Positions 39,432 to 45,611 of a stretch of DNA of 45,611 nucleotides are shown piece by piece; position 1 is the first letter of the stretch; each line of letters begins with the position of its first letter. This DNA is from a virus. Location of the stretch: positions 1 to 45,611 of IMG/VR virus record IMGVR_UViG_3300048839_001250; one strand, written 5' to 3'. The position numbers and the translations under genes were made by a program. The notes beneath the pieces were generated by a model, which saw nothing but the letters and a program-made list of their open reading frames with translations, was not told where the DNA came from and made no database searches.

Positions 39432-40765
39432 GCTGCCACCTCACTGCGCGTCTCGGCGACGCGCCCCTCGCTGATCACGATCGCGCCGGCGTCGCGCGTG
39501 CCGACCCGCTCGAGCCAGACGCGCTTGCCGGCGCGCTCGGCCAGCTCGGCGACGGCGGCCACGGCCTCGTCGTCGAGCACCGCGGCGTCGCGGATCCACA
39601 CGTCGTCCAGGCCGGGCGACGCGGCCATGGCGAGCGCGAGCGCGACGCGGAACCGCTCGGCGCTCGAGGCCTGCGCCAGCGGCACGCCGCCGAGCGTGAT
39701 GTGATCGGCCTCCAGGCCCAGGCCCTCGACGGGCAGGGCGGCGGCGCTGAGGATCGCCGCCTTGCGCTCGTCGATCGTCGCGAGCACGGCGGTCAGCTTC
39801 TCGCGCTCGGCGCCGAGCTGCTCGACCTCGATCGCCACCTGCGCACGGCGCGCGGCGGCGGCGCGGCGCTCCGCGGCCTCCCGGTTGCGCGTGGTCGCCT
39901 CGGTGATCTGCCGGTCGATCGCCGCGATCGCCTCGGCCGCTGGCGCGGCGGCGCGGGCCGCCCCGACCGCCTGCGTCGCGGCGCGGGCCTCCTCCTTGCG
40001 CGCCTCGAGCTGCGTCTGGTGCGTCTGCTGGAGCGCGCGCGCCTGGACGAGCTCGGCCTCGAGCTGGGCGATGCGGTTGGTCACCGCCTCGAGCTGCGCG
40101 GTCACCGCCTCGACGCGGCGCTCGGCGCCGATCATCAGGTCCTGCTGCCGGTCGACGGCCGCGCGCGCCTGCACCGCGGCGTCCCGCTGCGCGAGCAGCA
40201 CGTCGAGCGGCACCTCGGCCGCGTCGCCGGCGTCCGCGGGCAGCCGCTCGAGCTCGGCCTGCGCGCGCGTGAGGTCGCGGCCGACCTCGGTGCGCCGCGT
40301 GAACGCGCGGTCCCGCTTGGCGTCCAGCTCGGCGATGCGCTCGGCCTCGCCGATGACGCGCATGAGCTGCGCGCGCTGGTCCTTGGGCGACAGCGCCAGG
40401 AACTGCAGCGGGTCGAGGAAGCGCGTGCCGACGAGCTTGTCGAGGACGGTCTGCGGCGCGCGGACCTTGCCGAGCCGATCGCGCACCTCGAGCGCGCTCT
40501 CGCCGTCCGGCTGGATCACGCGGCGCACGGTCAGCTCGCCTCCGTCGAGCTCCACGACGATCTCGGCCTCCTCGGCGCCGTGCCGGACCGGATCGGGCGG
40601 GACCGACGACTTGCCGCCGAACGCCGCCGTGAGGGCGTCGAGCGTCGAGGACTTGCCCTGGCGGTTGCGGCCGCCGAGCAGGATGATCGCGCGGTCGGCG
40701 CCCGGCGTGACCCGGACGTCCTCGACGCGCTTGAAGTTCGTGATGTGGGCAGCGGTGATGCGCAT
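39428..40765 (-). CDS. SMC/Rad50-like ATPase
   Basis: 445 residues. MRITAAHITNFKRVEDVRVT and Walker A GGRNRQGKSS (31-40). The middle is a long coiled coil (about 150-340). The C-terminal part has the ABC signature-like ASSAERFRVALALAMA and a Walker B region (LDDVWIRDAAVLDDEAVAAV). Such phage ATPases pair with nucleases in replication or recombination; here RecE-like and ParB-like genes flank it. GAGGCACC upstream. Confidence 0.82.
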   Translation of the reverse strand: MRITAAHITNFKRVEDVRVTPGADRAIILLGGRNRQGKSSTLDALTAAFGGKSSVPPDPVRHGAEEAEIVVELDGGELTVRRVIQPDGESALEVRDRLGKVRAPQTVLDKLVGTRFLDPLQFLALSPKDQRAQLMRVIGEAERIAELDAKRDRAFTRRTEVGRDLTRAQAELERLPADAGDAAEVPLDVLLAQRDAAVQARAAVDRQQDLMIGAERRVEAVTAQLEAVTNRIAQLEAELVQARALQQTHQTQLEARKEEARAATQAVGAARAAAPAAEAIAAIDRQITEATTRNREAAERRAAAARRAQVAIEVEQLGAEREKLTAVLATIDERKAAILSAAALPVEGLGLEADHITLGGVPLAQASSAERFRVALALAMAASPGLDDVWIRDAAVLDDEAVAAVAELAERAGKRVWLERVGTRDAGAIVISEGRVAETRSEVAA

Positions 40766-40796
40766 GGTGCCTCGTGAAAATGGTGGTGGTCCGCGG

Positions 40797-41765
40797 CTAC
40801 GCGAACGGGTCGGCGTCGAGCGCGTCGACGTCGATCGGGTTGGGGTCGGGCGCCGTGTCGCGGGTGCCGAACGCGACGACGGCCTCGGTGTAGGCCGGCC
40901 AGTCGTCGGCGGCCTCGCACTGCAGCAGGCGCTCGAACCACAGCCGGCACTGCTGCATGCCGGCCAGGCGCGCCTCGTCCTCGAGCCGCAGGACGGTCAC
41001 GGCGTACGGCCGCTTGGACTCGACGGCGACGACGTAGAGCTCCTCGACGTCCTGGCCGGTGAGGGCCGCCGTGGCCATCGCGTAGAACGCGAGCTGCGCC
41101 GGGTAGCCCATCGACGTCGCGTCGCGCTGGAACCGGTACGGCTCGGCGCACCGGGTGGTCTTGAGGTCGGTGACGATCCGGCCGCCCAGGCGCGCGTCGG
41201 GGCGGCTCGTGCAGGCGCGGCCCATCCACGCCCACTCGATCGTCTGCTCGCGCGTCACCTCGGGCCCGAGCAGGAGCTCGACGGCGATCGGGTGACGCAG
41301 GATGTTGCGCGAGATGCCGGCGGCGACGTCCCACTCGCGCTCGTTCAGGATCTCGCTGCCCTCGTGGCGCGCGGCGAACTGCTCCCACGCCTTGCCGACG
41401 CGGCGGCCCGGGTAGCACACGACCGGCTCGCCGAGGACCATCGCGTGCGTGCCGCGGCCGAGCCGCATCGCGAGCGTGTCGTCGCGGTCGGCCTGGCAGG
41501 CGTCCCAGTAGTGCAGCGGCGACAGCGCCATGTGCTTGAGCCGGCTGAACCGCACCGGGATGGTGCGCGGGTCGACGGCCGGCACCGCGTCGGGCTCGTC
41601 GATCTGGTCGGCGAGCTGGCGGCTGAGCTGCTCGACCGCGCGCTCGCGCTCGACCGCGGCCGGGACGACCCGGGCGGGGGCGGGGCGGTGTGCAGACGTC
41701 TGCACCTCGCCGCCGCTGCCCAGGGCCGACACGAGCAGCGCGTCGATGTCCGCGTCGTCGGTCAC
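40797..41765 (-). CDS. RecE-like PD-(D/E)XK exonuclease
   Basis: 322 residues from a GTG. FSRLKHMALSPLHYWDACQA opening; RACTSRPDARLGGRIVTDLKTTR carries the PD...D-x-K core (Asp in PDAR, Asp-Leu-Lys in DLKTT); QLAFYAMATAALTGQDVEEL follows with the QxxxY helix. Degrades one DNA strand to start recombination. Works next to SMC-like and SSB-like genes. A 16-bp palindrome (41690-41705) lies about 60 bp inside its start. Confidence 0.82.
   Translation of the reverse strand: MTDDADIDALLVSALGSGGEVQTSAHRPAPARVVPAAVERERAVEQLSRQLADQIDEPDAVPAVDPRTIPVRFSRLKHMALSPLHYWDACQADRDDTLAMRLGRGTHAMVLGEPVVCYPGRRVGKAWEQFAARHEGSEILNEREWDVAAGISRNILRHPIAVELLLGPEVTREQTIEWAWMGRACTSRPDARLGGRIVTDLKTTRCAEPYRFQRDATSMGYPAQLAFYAMATAALTGQDVEELYVVAVESKRPYAVTVLRLEDEARLAGMQQCRLWFERLLQCEAADDWPAYTEAVVAFGTRDTAPDPNPIDVDALDADPFA
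41690..41705. promoter_or_regulatory. 16-bp palindrome copy 5
   Basis: Perfect GTGCAGACGTCTGCAC within the first 80 bases of the RecE-like gene (reads VQTSAH on the minus strand as well). A block to transcription through the early operon is one possible role. Confidence 0.75.
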
Positions 41766-42022
41766 TCGGTCCTCGCCAGCACGGCGCGCACCGTCGCGTC
41801 CTTGCACTCGAGCAGCTTGCGGAGCGCCACGGTGCGCTCCGGGTTGCGCGGGACGTTGAGGATGATCCACGCCGCGTCGACGGCGAACCGGCGCGAGACG
41901 GGGCGCAGGTGCGCGGGCAGGTGCTGCCACGCGAAGAACTGCGCGATGAGCGCGGCCTGGATCGTGTCGTCCGACGGCTCGTCGACCCGGAGCGTCAGGG
42001 TCATGTCGTGGCTCGCCATCAC
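41762..42022 (-). CDS. Early-operon hypothetical protein (86 aa)
   Basis: GTG followed by ATG (GTGATG); overlaps both neighbours. MASHDMTLTLRVDEPSDDTI, AALIAQFFAWQHLPAHLRPV, FAVDAAWIILNVPRNPERTV. Sequences of this type ('..PRNPERTVALRKLLE.KD..VRA') occur near phage replication genes and may be related to an accessory subunit. Function unknown. Confidence 0.6.
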   Translation of the reverse strand: MMASHDMTLTLRVDEPSDDTIQAALIAQFFAWQHLPAHLRPVSRRFAVDAAWIILNVPRNPERTVALRKLLECKDATVRAVLARTE

Positions 42023-42357
42023 TTCCCCTCCGCCTTGGGCGCGGTCGGCCGGATGCGGATGCAGCTCGTCTGCTGCCCCGCGTACTCGGTCACCGTCGGG
42101 TAGAGCGTGACCCGCACGCCGACCCAGTCGTCGACGTCCTCGCTGCCGGCGATCGACGCGATCGTCTTGCAGTTGGTCGAGTTGAGGGCGAGCTTCTTCG
42201 CCACGCCCTTCAGCGTCGCGATCGGCTTCTTCGTCTCGCCGGACGCGCCCTTGACGACGCCCCCGTCGACCTTCTCGATCGTCACGATCGTGTCGTGGCC
42301 GTCGAGGTCCTCCGCGTACAGGTAGTTGCGGTCGATGAACTTGCGCCAGTTGGCCAT
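42019..42357 (-). CDS. SSB-like conserved phage protein
   Basis: 112 residues. NWRKFIDRNYLYAEDLDGHD, TIVTIEKVDGGVV, KPIATLKGVAKKLALNSTNC, KTIASIAGSEDVDDWVGVRV. This conserved phage protein ('W......YL.A.DL.G....T...V..........KP.....G..K...LN.TN...I') is an OB-like protein often next to RecE/RecT genes and proposed to bind single-stranded DNA. CAGGAGC upstream. Confidence 0.65.
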   Translation of the reverse strand: MANWRKFIDRNYLYAEDLDGHDTIVTIEKVDGGVVKGASGETKKPIATLKGVAKKLALNSTNCKTIASIAGSEDVDDWVGVRVTLYPTVTEYAGQQTSCIRIRPTAPKAEGK

Positions 42358-42391
42358 GGTCTGTGCTCCTGTGAGGTCTGTTGCGGGTTGC

Positions 42392-42733
42392 TCAGGACGC
42401 GTCGGCGATCCGCCGCCGCTCCAGCGCCTCGGCGTCGAGCGACAGCCCGACGCGGGCGAGGCCGTCGGCTCGCCACGAGCCGACGCGCAGGAAGTCGAAG
42501 GTGCCGCTCGCGCGCAGCACCGCGTCGATCGTCACCTCGTAGACCGGGACGTCATCGACGGTCAGGACGTACGCGACGCCCAGGCCGGTCGCGTGGAGCT
42601 CGCGCTGATCGATCCGGCCGGCGGCGATGCCGCGCGCGACGAGATGGGCGCCGGCGGCCGCGAGCTGGTCGACCAGGGCGCCCTGGAGGCGCTCGGCGAT
42701 GACCGCGGCGCGGGTGACGGGGCGGCCCTTCAC
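42392..42733 (-). CDS. Early-operon hypothetical protein (113 aa)
   Basis: GTG start overlapping the previous stop. RAAVIAERLQGALVDQLAAA, then VAYVLTVDDVPVYEVTIDAV. Looks like a small alpha/beta protein. Not recognised. Confidence 0.55.
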   Translation of the reverse strand: MKGRPVTRAAVIAERLQGALVDQLAAAGAHLVARGIAAGRIDQRELHATGLGVAYVLTVDDVPVYEVTIDAVLRASGTFDFLRVGSWRADGLARVGLSLDAEALERRRIADAS

Positions 42734-43044
42734 GGCGCGCCTCCTGCCGCCGCGCGCTGCTCGGCGCGCTCCTTCACGCGGGCGAGCGCCTTGGTGATCA
42801 CCGCGTCGTCCAGCCCGACCTGGGCGCACAGGGCGCCGAGCGCGTAGCTGTAGAGCGCCGTGCTGTTGCCGATCGCCGGCGCGCTGTCGAGGACGTACCG
42901 CGACTCGGCCGCGTCCTGGAACGCTGCGGCGAGCAGCTCGCGCATCCGGGCGCGCGCGTCGTCCTCGCGCCGCAACCGCTCGCGCCGCGCCCGCAGCGAC
43001 TCGGGCCGTGCAGACGTCTGCACACGGGACGTGTCGCCCTTCAC
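42730..43044 (-). CDS. Early-operon hypothetical protein (104 aa)
   Basis: GTG start in a GTGA overlap. RLRREDDARARMRELLAAAF helix, then YVLDSAPAIGNSTALYSYAL. Contains palindrome copy 6 about 22 bp after its start (VQTSA). Family not recognised. Confidence 0.55.
   Translation of the reverse strand: MKGDTSRVQTSARPESLRARRERLRREDDARARMRELLAAAFQDAAESRYVLDSAPAIGNSTALYSYALGALCAQVGLDDAVITKALARVKERAEQRAAAGGAP
43008..43023. promoter_or_regulatory. 16-bp palindrome copy 6
   Basis: Perfect GTGCAGACGTCTGCAC, 21 bases inside the coding start of the gene at 43044 on the minus strand. Confidence 0.75.
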
Positions 43045-43274
43045 AGCGGCGCCTCCCACACGACCTCGGCGCCGAGCCCGCCCTCGATGCCGTCGTCTTC
43101 GTCCTCGTCGTCGCGGGCCACCTCGCCGAACCCCAGGCACACGCTGCACCGGGCCGCCTCGCTCCGGTGCTCGCCGCGCCCGTCGCAGCCGTCCGTCTCG
43201 ACCCAGCCCGTGCCGTCGCACGCGCCGCACTCGACCAGCGCCGCCGCCGCCGCGGTCTCCCCGGGCCGGCTCAC
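43041..43274 (-). CDS. Small protein with DnaJ-type zinc motifs (77 aa)
   Basis: GTG start overlapping the upstream stop. CGACDGTGW and CSVCLGFG repeat the CxxCxGxG zinc motif of DnaJ. The tail is acidic (DDEDEDDGIEGG). It may bind protein or nucleic acid. Real by overlap and motif. Confidence 0.6.
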   Translation of the reverse strand: MSRPGETAAAAALVECGACDGTGWVETDGCDGRGEHRSEAARCSVCLGFGEVARDDEDEDDGIEGGLGAEVVWEAPL

Positions 43275-43513
43275 GACGCACGCTCCGCGGTCAGCGCGTG
43301 GCTGGTCGTCGCCGACGACGCGAGCCGGTCCACGATCGCCGCCAGGTGCTCGGAGATCCGCGACAGCTCGTCCGCTACCGCCTCCAGCAGCAGCTTGTCC
43401 GCCGCGCTGAACGTCCGCTGCCCCAGCGACACCGCACGGATCGCCGCGCCAGCCGCCGACCGCTTCGCCTCGTCCGCCCGGTCGATCACCGCCGCGAGCT
43501 GCTCGCGCGTCAC
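43271..43513 (-). CDS. Early-operon helical protein (80 aa)
   Basis: GTG start in a GTGA overlap. TREQLAAVIDRADEAKRSAA and LEAVADELSRISEHLAAIVD are two long helices. Unknown. Confidence 0.55.
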   Translation of the reverse strand: MTREQLAAVIDRADEAKRSAAGAAIRAVSLGQRTFSAADKLLLEAVADELSRISEHLAAIVDRLASSATTSHALTAERAS

Positions 43514-43752
43514 AGGATCACCTCGACCAGGCCGTCGGCCTCAGCCTCGTACAGCTCGTTGATCTCCGCGACCAGCGCCCGCCGCTTGTCCAGCTCCCGC
43601 CCCAGCATCACCCCGCCGGCGCCGTGCTCCCGGGCCTCCTCGATCTGAACGTCCAGCCGGCGCAGCCGCGCCTCCGCCTGCCGGATCGCCTCGCTGATCG
43701 CGATGCCGCTTCGACCTGCGGCGGGGTGGGGGACGCTGGTGTTTGCTCGCAT
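43510..43752 (-). CDS. First gene of the minus early operon (80 aa)
   Basis: ATG at 43752. IAISEAIRQAEARLRRLDVQ, ELDKRRALVAEINELYEAEA: coiled-coil helices. It follows a good promoter (TTGACA, 17 nt, TACACG) and an operator. The likely product is a small regulator or unknown early protein. Confidence 0.6.
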   Translation of the reverse strand: MRANTSVPHPAAGRSGIAISEAIRQAEARLRRLDVQIEEAREHGAGGVMLGRELDKRRALVAEINELYEAEADGLVEVIL

Positions 43753-43757
43753 CGTTC

Positions 43758-43772
43758 TTACGTACCGTGTAA
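43758..43772. promoter_or_regulatory. 15-bp operator O1 (TTACGTACCGTGTAA)
   Basis: Inverted repeat TTAC-N7-GTAA; overlaps the -10 of the minus early promoter. Consensus with O2 and O3: TTACGKANNNTGTAA. Confidence 0.75.
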
Positions 43773-43794
43773 GGCATGGGGAGTTCTGTGTCAA
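43766..43794 (-). promoter_or_regulatory. Early promoter for the minus operon
   Basis: Minus strand: TTGACA (43794-43789), 17 nt, TACACG (43771-43766), then 13 nt to ATG 43752. O1 covers the -10; O2 lies 9 bp upstream of the -35, so a repressor could close it. Confidence 0.75.
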
Positions 43795-43802
43795 CCGTTC
43801 TG

Positions 43803-43817
43803 TTACGTAGTCTGTAA
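43803..43817. promoter_or_regulatory. 15-bp operator O2 (TTACGTAGTCTGTAA)
   Basis: Same dyad as O1. It overlaps TAGTCT (43808-43813), a possible -10 for the plus-strand gene that starts 7 nt later at 43821. Confidence 0.75.
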
Positions 43818-43820
43818 GAA

Positions 43821-44075
43821 GTGGGCCGCAAGCCGGAGGATCGCCAGCGCCACGCAACCGTCGGCGTGCTCGCCCGACAGCTCGCCGTCATGAACCACGA
43901 CCCCATCGCCGCCGCATTCTGGATCTGCAGCCTGGCCGCTGACGGCGGGCCGGTTGCGATCTCCAACGAGCTCGAGGAGCTGCTAATCAGGTCGCTTCGC
44001 GCGTGGACGCTTCGGGTGCAGTGCCGCGCGGCATCGCGTGAATTCTCGCGTCTACTGAACGTACAGGGGGTGTAA
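43821..44075 (+). CDS. Plus-strand immunity-region protein (84 aa)
   Basis: GTG start 7 nt after a possible -10 and next to O2. GRKPEDRQRHATVGVLARQL, AAFWICSLAADGGPVAISNE, ELEELLIRSLRAWTLRVQCR. No HTH or other family recognised. Position divergent from the early operon makes a regulator plausible. Confidence 0.5.
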   Translation: MGRKPEDRQRHATVGVLARQLAVMNHDPIAAAFWICSLAADGGPVAISNELEELLIRSLRAWTLRVQCRAASREFSRLLNVQGV

Positions 44076-44103
44076 TCAGATCCCGCGCGAGAGGCGCGCC
44101 GGG

Positions 44104-44132
44104 TTGACGTATTCTTACGGACAGTGTAACGA
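44104..44132 (+). promoter_or_regulatory. Promoter for the HTH gene at 44140 (leaderless)
   Basis: TTGACG (44104-44109), 17 nt, TAACGA (44127-44132), 7 nt, ATG at 44140. O3 covers the spacer end and -10. Confidence 0.7.
44115..44129. promoter_or_regulatory. 15-bp operator O3 (TTACGGACAGTGTAA)
   Basis: Third copy of the TTAC-N7-GTAA operator; it overlaps the promoter of the HTH gene, consistent with autoregulation. Confidence 0.75.
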
Positions 44133-44139
44133 ACGGGGT

Positions 44140-44373
44140 ATGACCCTGCGCGAGCAGCTCCGCGCTGCGTGGATCGACAGCGGCCTGACCCTGGACCAGC
44201 TGCGCGGTCGCGCCGGGTTGCAGATGTCGATCGTCAGCCTGAGCCGGAAGTTGAGCGGGGCGCAGACGCTGAGCGTTGGAGAGTGCGAGGCGCTTGCCGC
44301 GGCGCTTGGAGTCGTCGCGTCTACCCCCGCGGCTCCGAGCCGGAAGCGTCGCGAGCGCTCTCGAGCTGCCTGA
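44140..44373 (+). CDS. HTH repressor-like protein (77 aa)
   Basis: MTLREQLRAAWIDSGLTLDQ, LRGRAGLQMSIVSLSRKLSG, then GECEALAAALGVVAS: an XRE/Cro-type helix-turn-helix in a short protein with a basic tail (KRRERSRAA). Its own promoter is covered by O3, and two more copies of the operator control the divergent early operon. The simplest reading is the phage repressor or Cro-like switch protein. Confidence 0.7.
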   Translation: MTLREQLRAAWIDSGLTLDQLRGRAGLQMSIVSLSRKLSGAQTLSVGECEALAAALGVVASTPAAPSRKRRERSRAA

Positions 44374-44410
44374 CATCCGCCGATCGTCCCGCTCCGTCCA
44401 CTGCGAACGC

Positions 44411-44569
44411 ATGCGAAAAACCACTGAACAGACCGGGGAGGAGCAGCTGGCGCTCGGGTTCGTCGTCCCGCGGCGGCGCACGCCCGAGCAGCGCGCCGAG
44501 GACCTGGAGCGCGCGCTGCTGTCGTTCGGCGAGGCCGGGCGGAAGAAGCTCGACGAGGTTCCTCGGTGA
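44411..44569 (+). CDS. Small charged protein (52 aa)
   Basis: ATG at 44411. TEQTGEEQLALGFVVPRRRT, PEQRAEDLERALLSFGEAGR. Helical, charged. No family recognised. The upstream 37 bp (44374-44410) show no clear promoter. Confidence 0.5.
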   Translation: MRKTTEQTGEEQLALGFVVPRRRTPEQRAEDLERALLSFGEAGRKKLDEVPR

Positions 44570-44574
44570 CGGCG

Positions 44575-44916
44575 CTACTGGACGCGGACCCAGTCCGGCG
44601 GCGGCGGCGTGGGCTGATGCTGCTGAGTCTGAGCTGGCGGTGGAGGCGGCGGCGGCGGCTGCTGGCGCAGCGCGGCGCTGGTGTGCATGGCGCCGCGCTG
44701 GATCTCGGCGACGATGCGGGTGGCCGCGGCGTCGATGGCGGCGATGAGGACGGCGCCGATGAGCAGGAGCGCGCCGACGATGAGCGGCGTGCTGGCGAGC
44801 TGCCAGGCCATGGCCGCCTCAAGTCCGTCGCGCGCGGAGAACACGATGTTCACGCCCGTGACGAGGCCGTAGGCGCCGCCGACGAAGAACACGACCGCAA
44901 CGATCCAGAGCACCAT
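44575..44916 (-). CDS. Two-helix membrane protein with Pro/Gln tail (113 aa)
   Basis: Two membrane helices, VLWIVAVVFFVGGAYGLVTG and LIVGALLLIGAVLIAAIDAA, then a helix and a Pro/Gln-rich C-terminus. Start chosen at ATG 44916, 6 nt after a TACCGT -10-like box on the minus strand (44923-44928); an upstream ATG at 44949 is possible. Single minus-strand gene in the immunity region. Could be a lysogenic-conversion or superinfection-exclusion protein; that is inference. Confidence 0.6.
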   Translation of the reverse strand: MVLWIVAVVFFVGGAYGLVTGVNIVFSARDGLEAAMAWQLASTPLIVGALLLIGAVLIAAIDAAATRIVAEIQRGAMHTSAALRQQPPPPPPPPAQTQQHQPTPPPPDWVRVQ

Positions 44917-44981
44917 CGGCCGACGGTATCTCACCGCGCCATCGTCCACATCACCCCAGCGGTGCGAGGGGAGGCGTGGCG

Positions 44982-45302
44982 GTGAGGGGGCGACGGCTGC
45001 CGGTGGAGCTGGACCCGGAGCTGGCGGCGCGGCTGCGGGCGGCGCGCGAGCGGGCTGGGCTGTCGCAGCGGGACGTCGCGGAGCGGATCGGCGCGACGCA
45101 GACGATGGTGTGCGTCTGGGAGCGTGGGCGGTACGAGCCGACGCTGACCGCGCTGCGCCGGCTCGCGGAGATCTACGGCACGACCGCGGCGGCGCTGATC
45201 GGTGGCGTCAACCGCGACAAATCGACCGGCGAAGGCGGGCGGCGCACGGTGGCTGACATGCCCGCGCGGCGCCCGTCGCCACATCCACGGAGGACACGAT
45301 GA
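44982..45302 (+). CDS. XRE-family HTH protein, paralogue of 1435-1740
   Basis: 106 residues from GTG 44982 (AGGGGAGG 7 bases upstream; GTG 44976 also in frame). LRAARERAGLSQRDVAERIG, then TMVCVWERGRYEPTLTALRR: XRE helix-turn-helix. Its end (GVNRDKSTGEGGRRTVAD) resembles the end of the other HTH protein because both encode a TCGACC promoter. The last 15 codons are the same frame as the leader peptide at 45258. Confidence 0.8.
   Translation: MRGRRLPVELDPELAARLRAARERAGLSQRDVAERIGATQTMVCVWERGRYEPTLTALRRLAEIYGTTAAALIGGVNRDKSTGEGGRRTVADMPARRPSPHPRRTR
45222..45250 (+). promoter_or_regulatory. TCGACC-class promoter for the pentapeptide gene
   Basis: TCGACC (45222-45227), 17 nt, CACGGT (45245-45250), 7 nt, ATG at 45258. 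Inside the HTH gene; nearly identical to the site at 1702-1730. Confidence 0.7.
45258..45302 (+). CDS. Leader peptide MPARRPSPHPRRTR, coupled to the pentapeptide gene
   Basis: 14 codons in the HTH frame, starting where a leaderless mRNA from 45222-45250 begins. Its TGA overlaps the ATG of the next gene (CGATGA), as in the sheath leader at 20292. It could be made only as the end of the HTH protein. Confidence 0.45.
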   Translation: MPARRPSPHPRRTR

Positions 45303-45611
45303 GCGATGACACGGCCGCGCCCGACGCGGCGACGACGACCGAGGCGCCGGCGACCGCGCCGATGCGGACGGTGACGATCAAGCACCGCTGGACGGACGCG
45401 GTGCTGTACACGGCCGAGGTCAAGGCGAGTGACCCGATGCCGCTGCGGACCGCGCTCGAGCGCGCCGTCGCGGACGGTGCGAGCCTCGACGGTGCGCGCC
45501 TCGACGGTGCGCGCCTCGACGGTGCGCGCCTCGACGGTGCGAGCCTCGACGGTGCGAGCCTCGACGGTGCGAGCCTCGACGGTGCGAGCCTCGACGGTGC
45601 GCGCCTCGACG
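45299..45611 (+). CDS. Pentapeptide-repeat protein, N-terminal part (continues at position 1)
   Basis: ATG with CGGAGG upstream. An Asp/Ala/Thr-rich start, then MRTVTIKHRWTDAVLYTAEV and [20 protein letters not shown] before the repeats. The N-terminal domain 'I.....T..VL..AEV.......R.ALE.AV..GA.L.GA.L' opens many phage pentapeptide-repeat proteins. The repeat [10 protein letters not shown] fits the beta-helix type. Cut by the window end; the rest is 1-571. Joined, the gene has at least 20 repeats. Confidence 0.85.
   Translation, partial: MSDDTAAPDAATTTEAPATAPMRTVTIKHRWTDAVLYTAEVKASDPMPLRTALERAVADGASLDGARLDGARLDGARLDGASLDGASLDGASLDGASLDGARLD
45499..45611. repeat. Terminal overlap, right copy (113 bp)
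   Basis: Identical to positions 1-113. Merging the two copies keeps the pentapeptide frame open. Confidence 0.85.

Noticed and set aside
36570-39704. 1044-codon open frame on the plus strand opposite ParB and zinc-finger genes
   Set aside because: Shadow frame from high G+C. Arg/Ala-rich composition without any motif, and the minus-strand genes have clear families and overlaps.
43510-43857. Start of the first early gene at 43857
   Set aside because: The extra N-terminus would run through both operators and the promoter; ATG 43752 lies just downstream of them.

Overview
The window is a nearly complete genome of a temperate, contractile-tailed phage (small myovirus type) of about 45.5 kb. The first 113 bases (1-113) are identical to the last 113 (45499-45611). 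Both copies lie inside one pentapeptide-repeat gene that is cut by the window ends and rejoins in frame if the molecule is closed, so the unique length would be 45,498 bp and the start point is arbitrary. The DNA is very G+C-rich, with many GTG starts and 4-bp GTGA/ATGA overlaps. A nested Rz/Rz1-type spanin pair in the lysis block points to a host with an outer membrane. The attP core matches the 3' half of a tRNA-Phe(GAA). A high-GC Gram-negative host, possibly a myxobacterium-like organism, is my inference only.

Layout. (1) 45299-571: pentapeptide-repeat protein across the junction. (2) 568-5588: zinc-knuckle proteins, an XRE-type HTH protein, a putative replication initiator, DnaB helicase, a DNA methyltransferase and a putative nuclease. 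(3) 5585-9756: DUF4406-like protein, DUF5681 small-terminase candidate, a Cys-rich protein, and a large terminase interrupted by a 366-residue intein. (4) 9772-11988, minus strand: three virion or adhesin-like proteins. (5) 12060-18838: head genes (portal, MuF protein with a metallopeptidase tail, DUF2213 protease with an internal scaffold start, cement protein, major capsid protein). (6) 18838-32693: connector, sheath, tube, frameshifted tail chaperone, tape measure, baseplate, spike and fibres. (7) 32731-34969: lysis. (8) 35069-36373: attP and integrase. (9) 36202-43752, minus strand: a tightly overlapping early operon with excisionase-like, zinc-finger, ClpX-type zinc-domain, ParB-like, SMC/Rad50-like, RecE-like and SSB-like proteins. 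(10) 43753-45302: immunity and control region with divergent promoters, three 15-bp operators and two HTH genes.

Four signals stand out. First, eleven sites share a -35-like TCGACC (ten close copies and one variant), exactly 17 nt, a -10-like SASNNT, then 5-8 nt and a start codon. They look like one promoter class giving leaderless mRNAs for the replication, head, sheath, spike, fibre and lysis modules. They include a back-to-back bidirectional promoter at 11995-12054 and two sites that would first translate a short leader peptide overlapping the true gene by ATGA. Second, a perfect 16-bp palindrome, GTGCAGACGTCTGCAC, occurs six times across the genome; the phage ParB-like protein, encoded without a ParA, is a candidate binder. 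Third, several genes use recoding or unusual architecture: a -1 slip site in the tail chaperone, an 11-G tract that could join two zinc-knuckle frames, an intein in the terminase P-loop, and a MuF-metallopeptidase fusion followed by a small gene. Fourth, attP is fully laid out: tRNA-Phe core inside the 3' end of int, flanked by two identical 17-bp arm-type repeats.

Most long reading frames on the opposite strand of real genes are by-products of high G+C and are left out.
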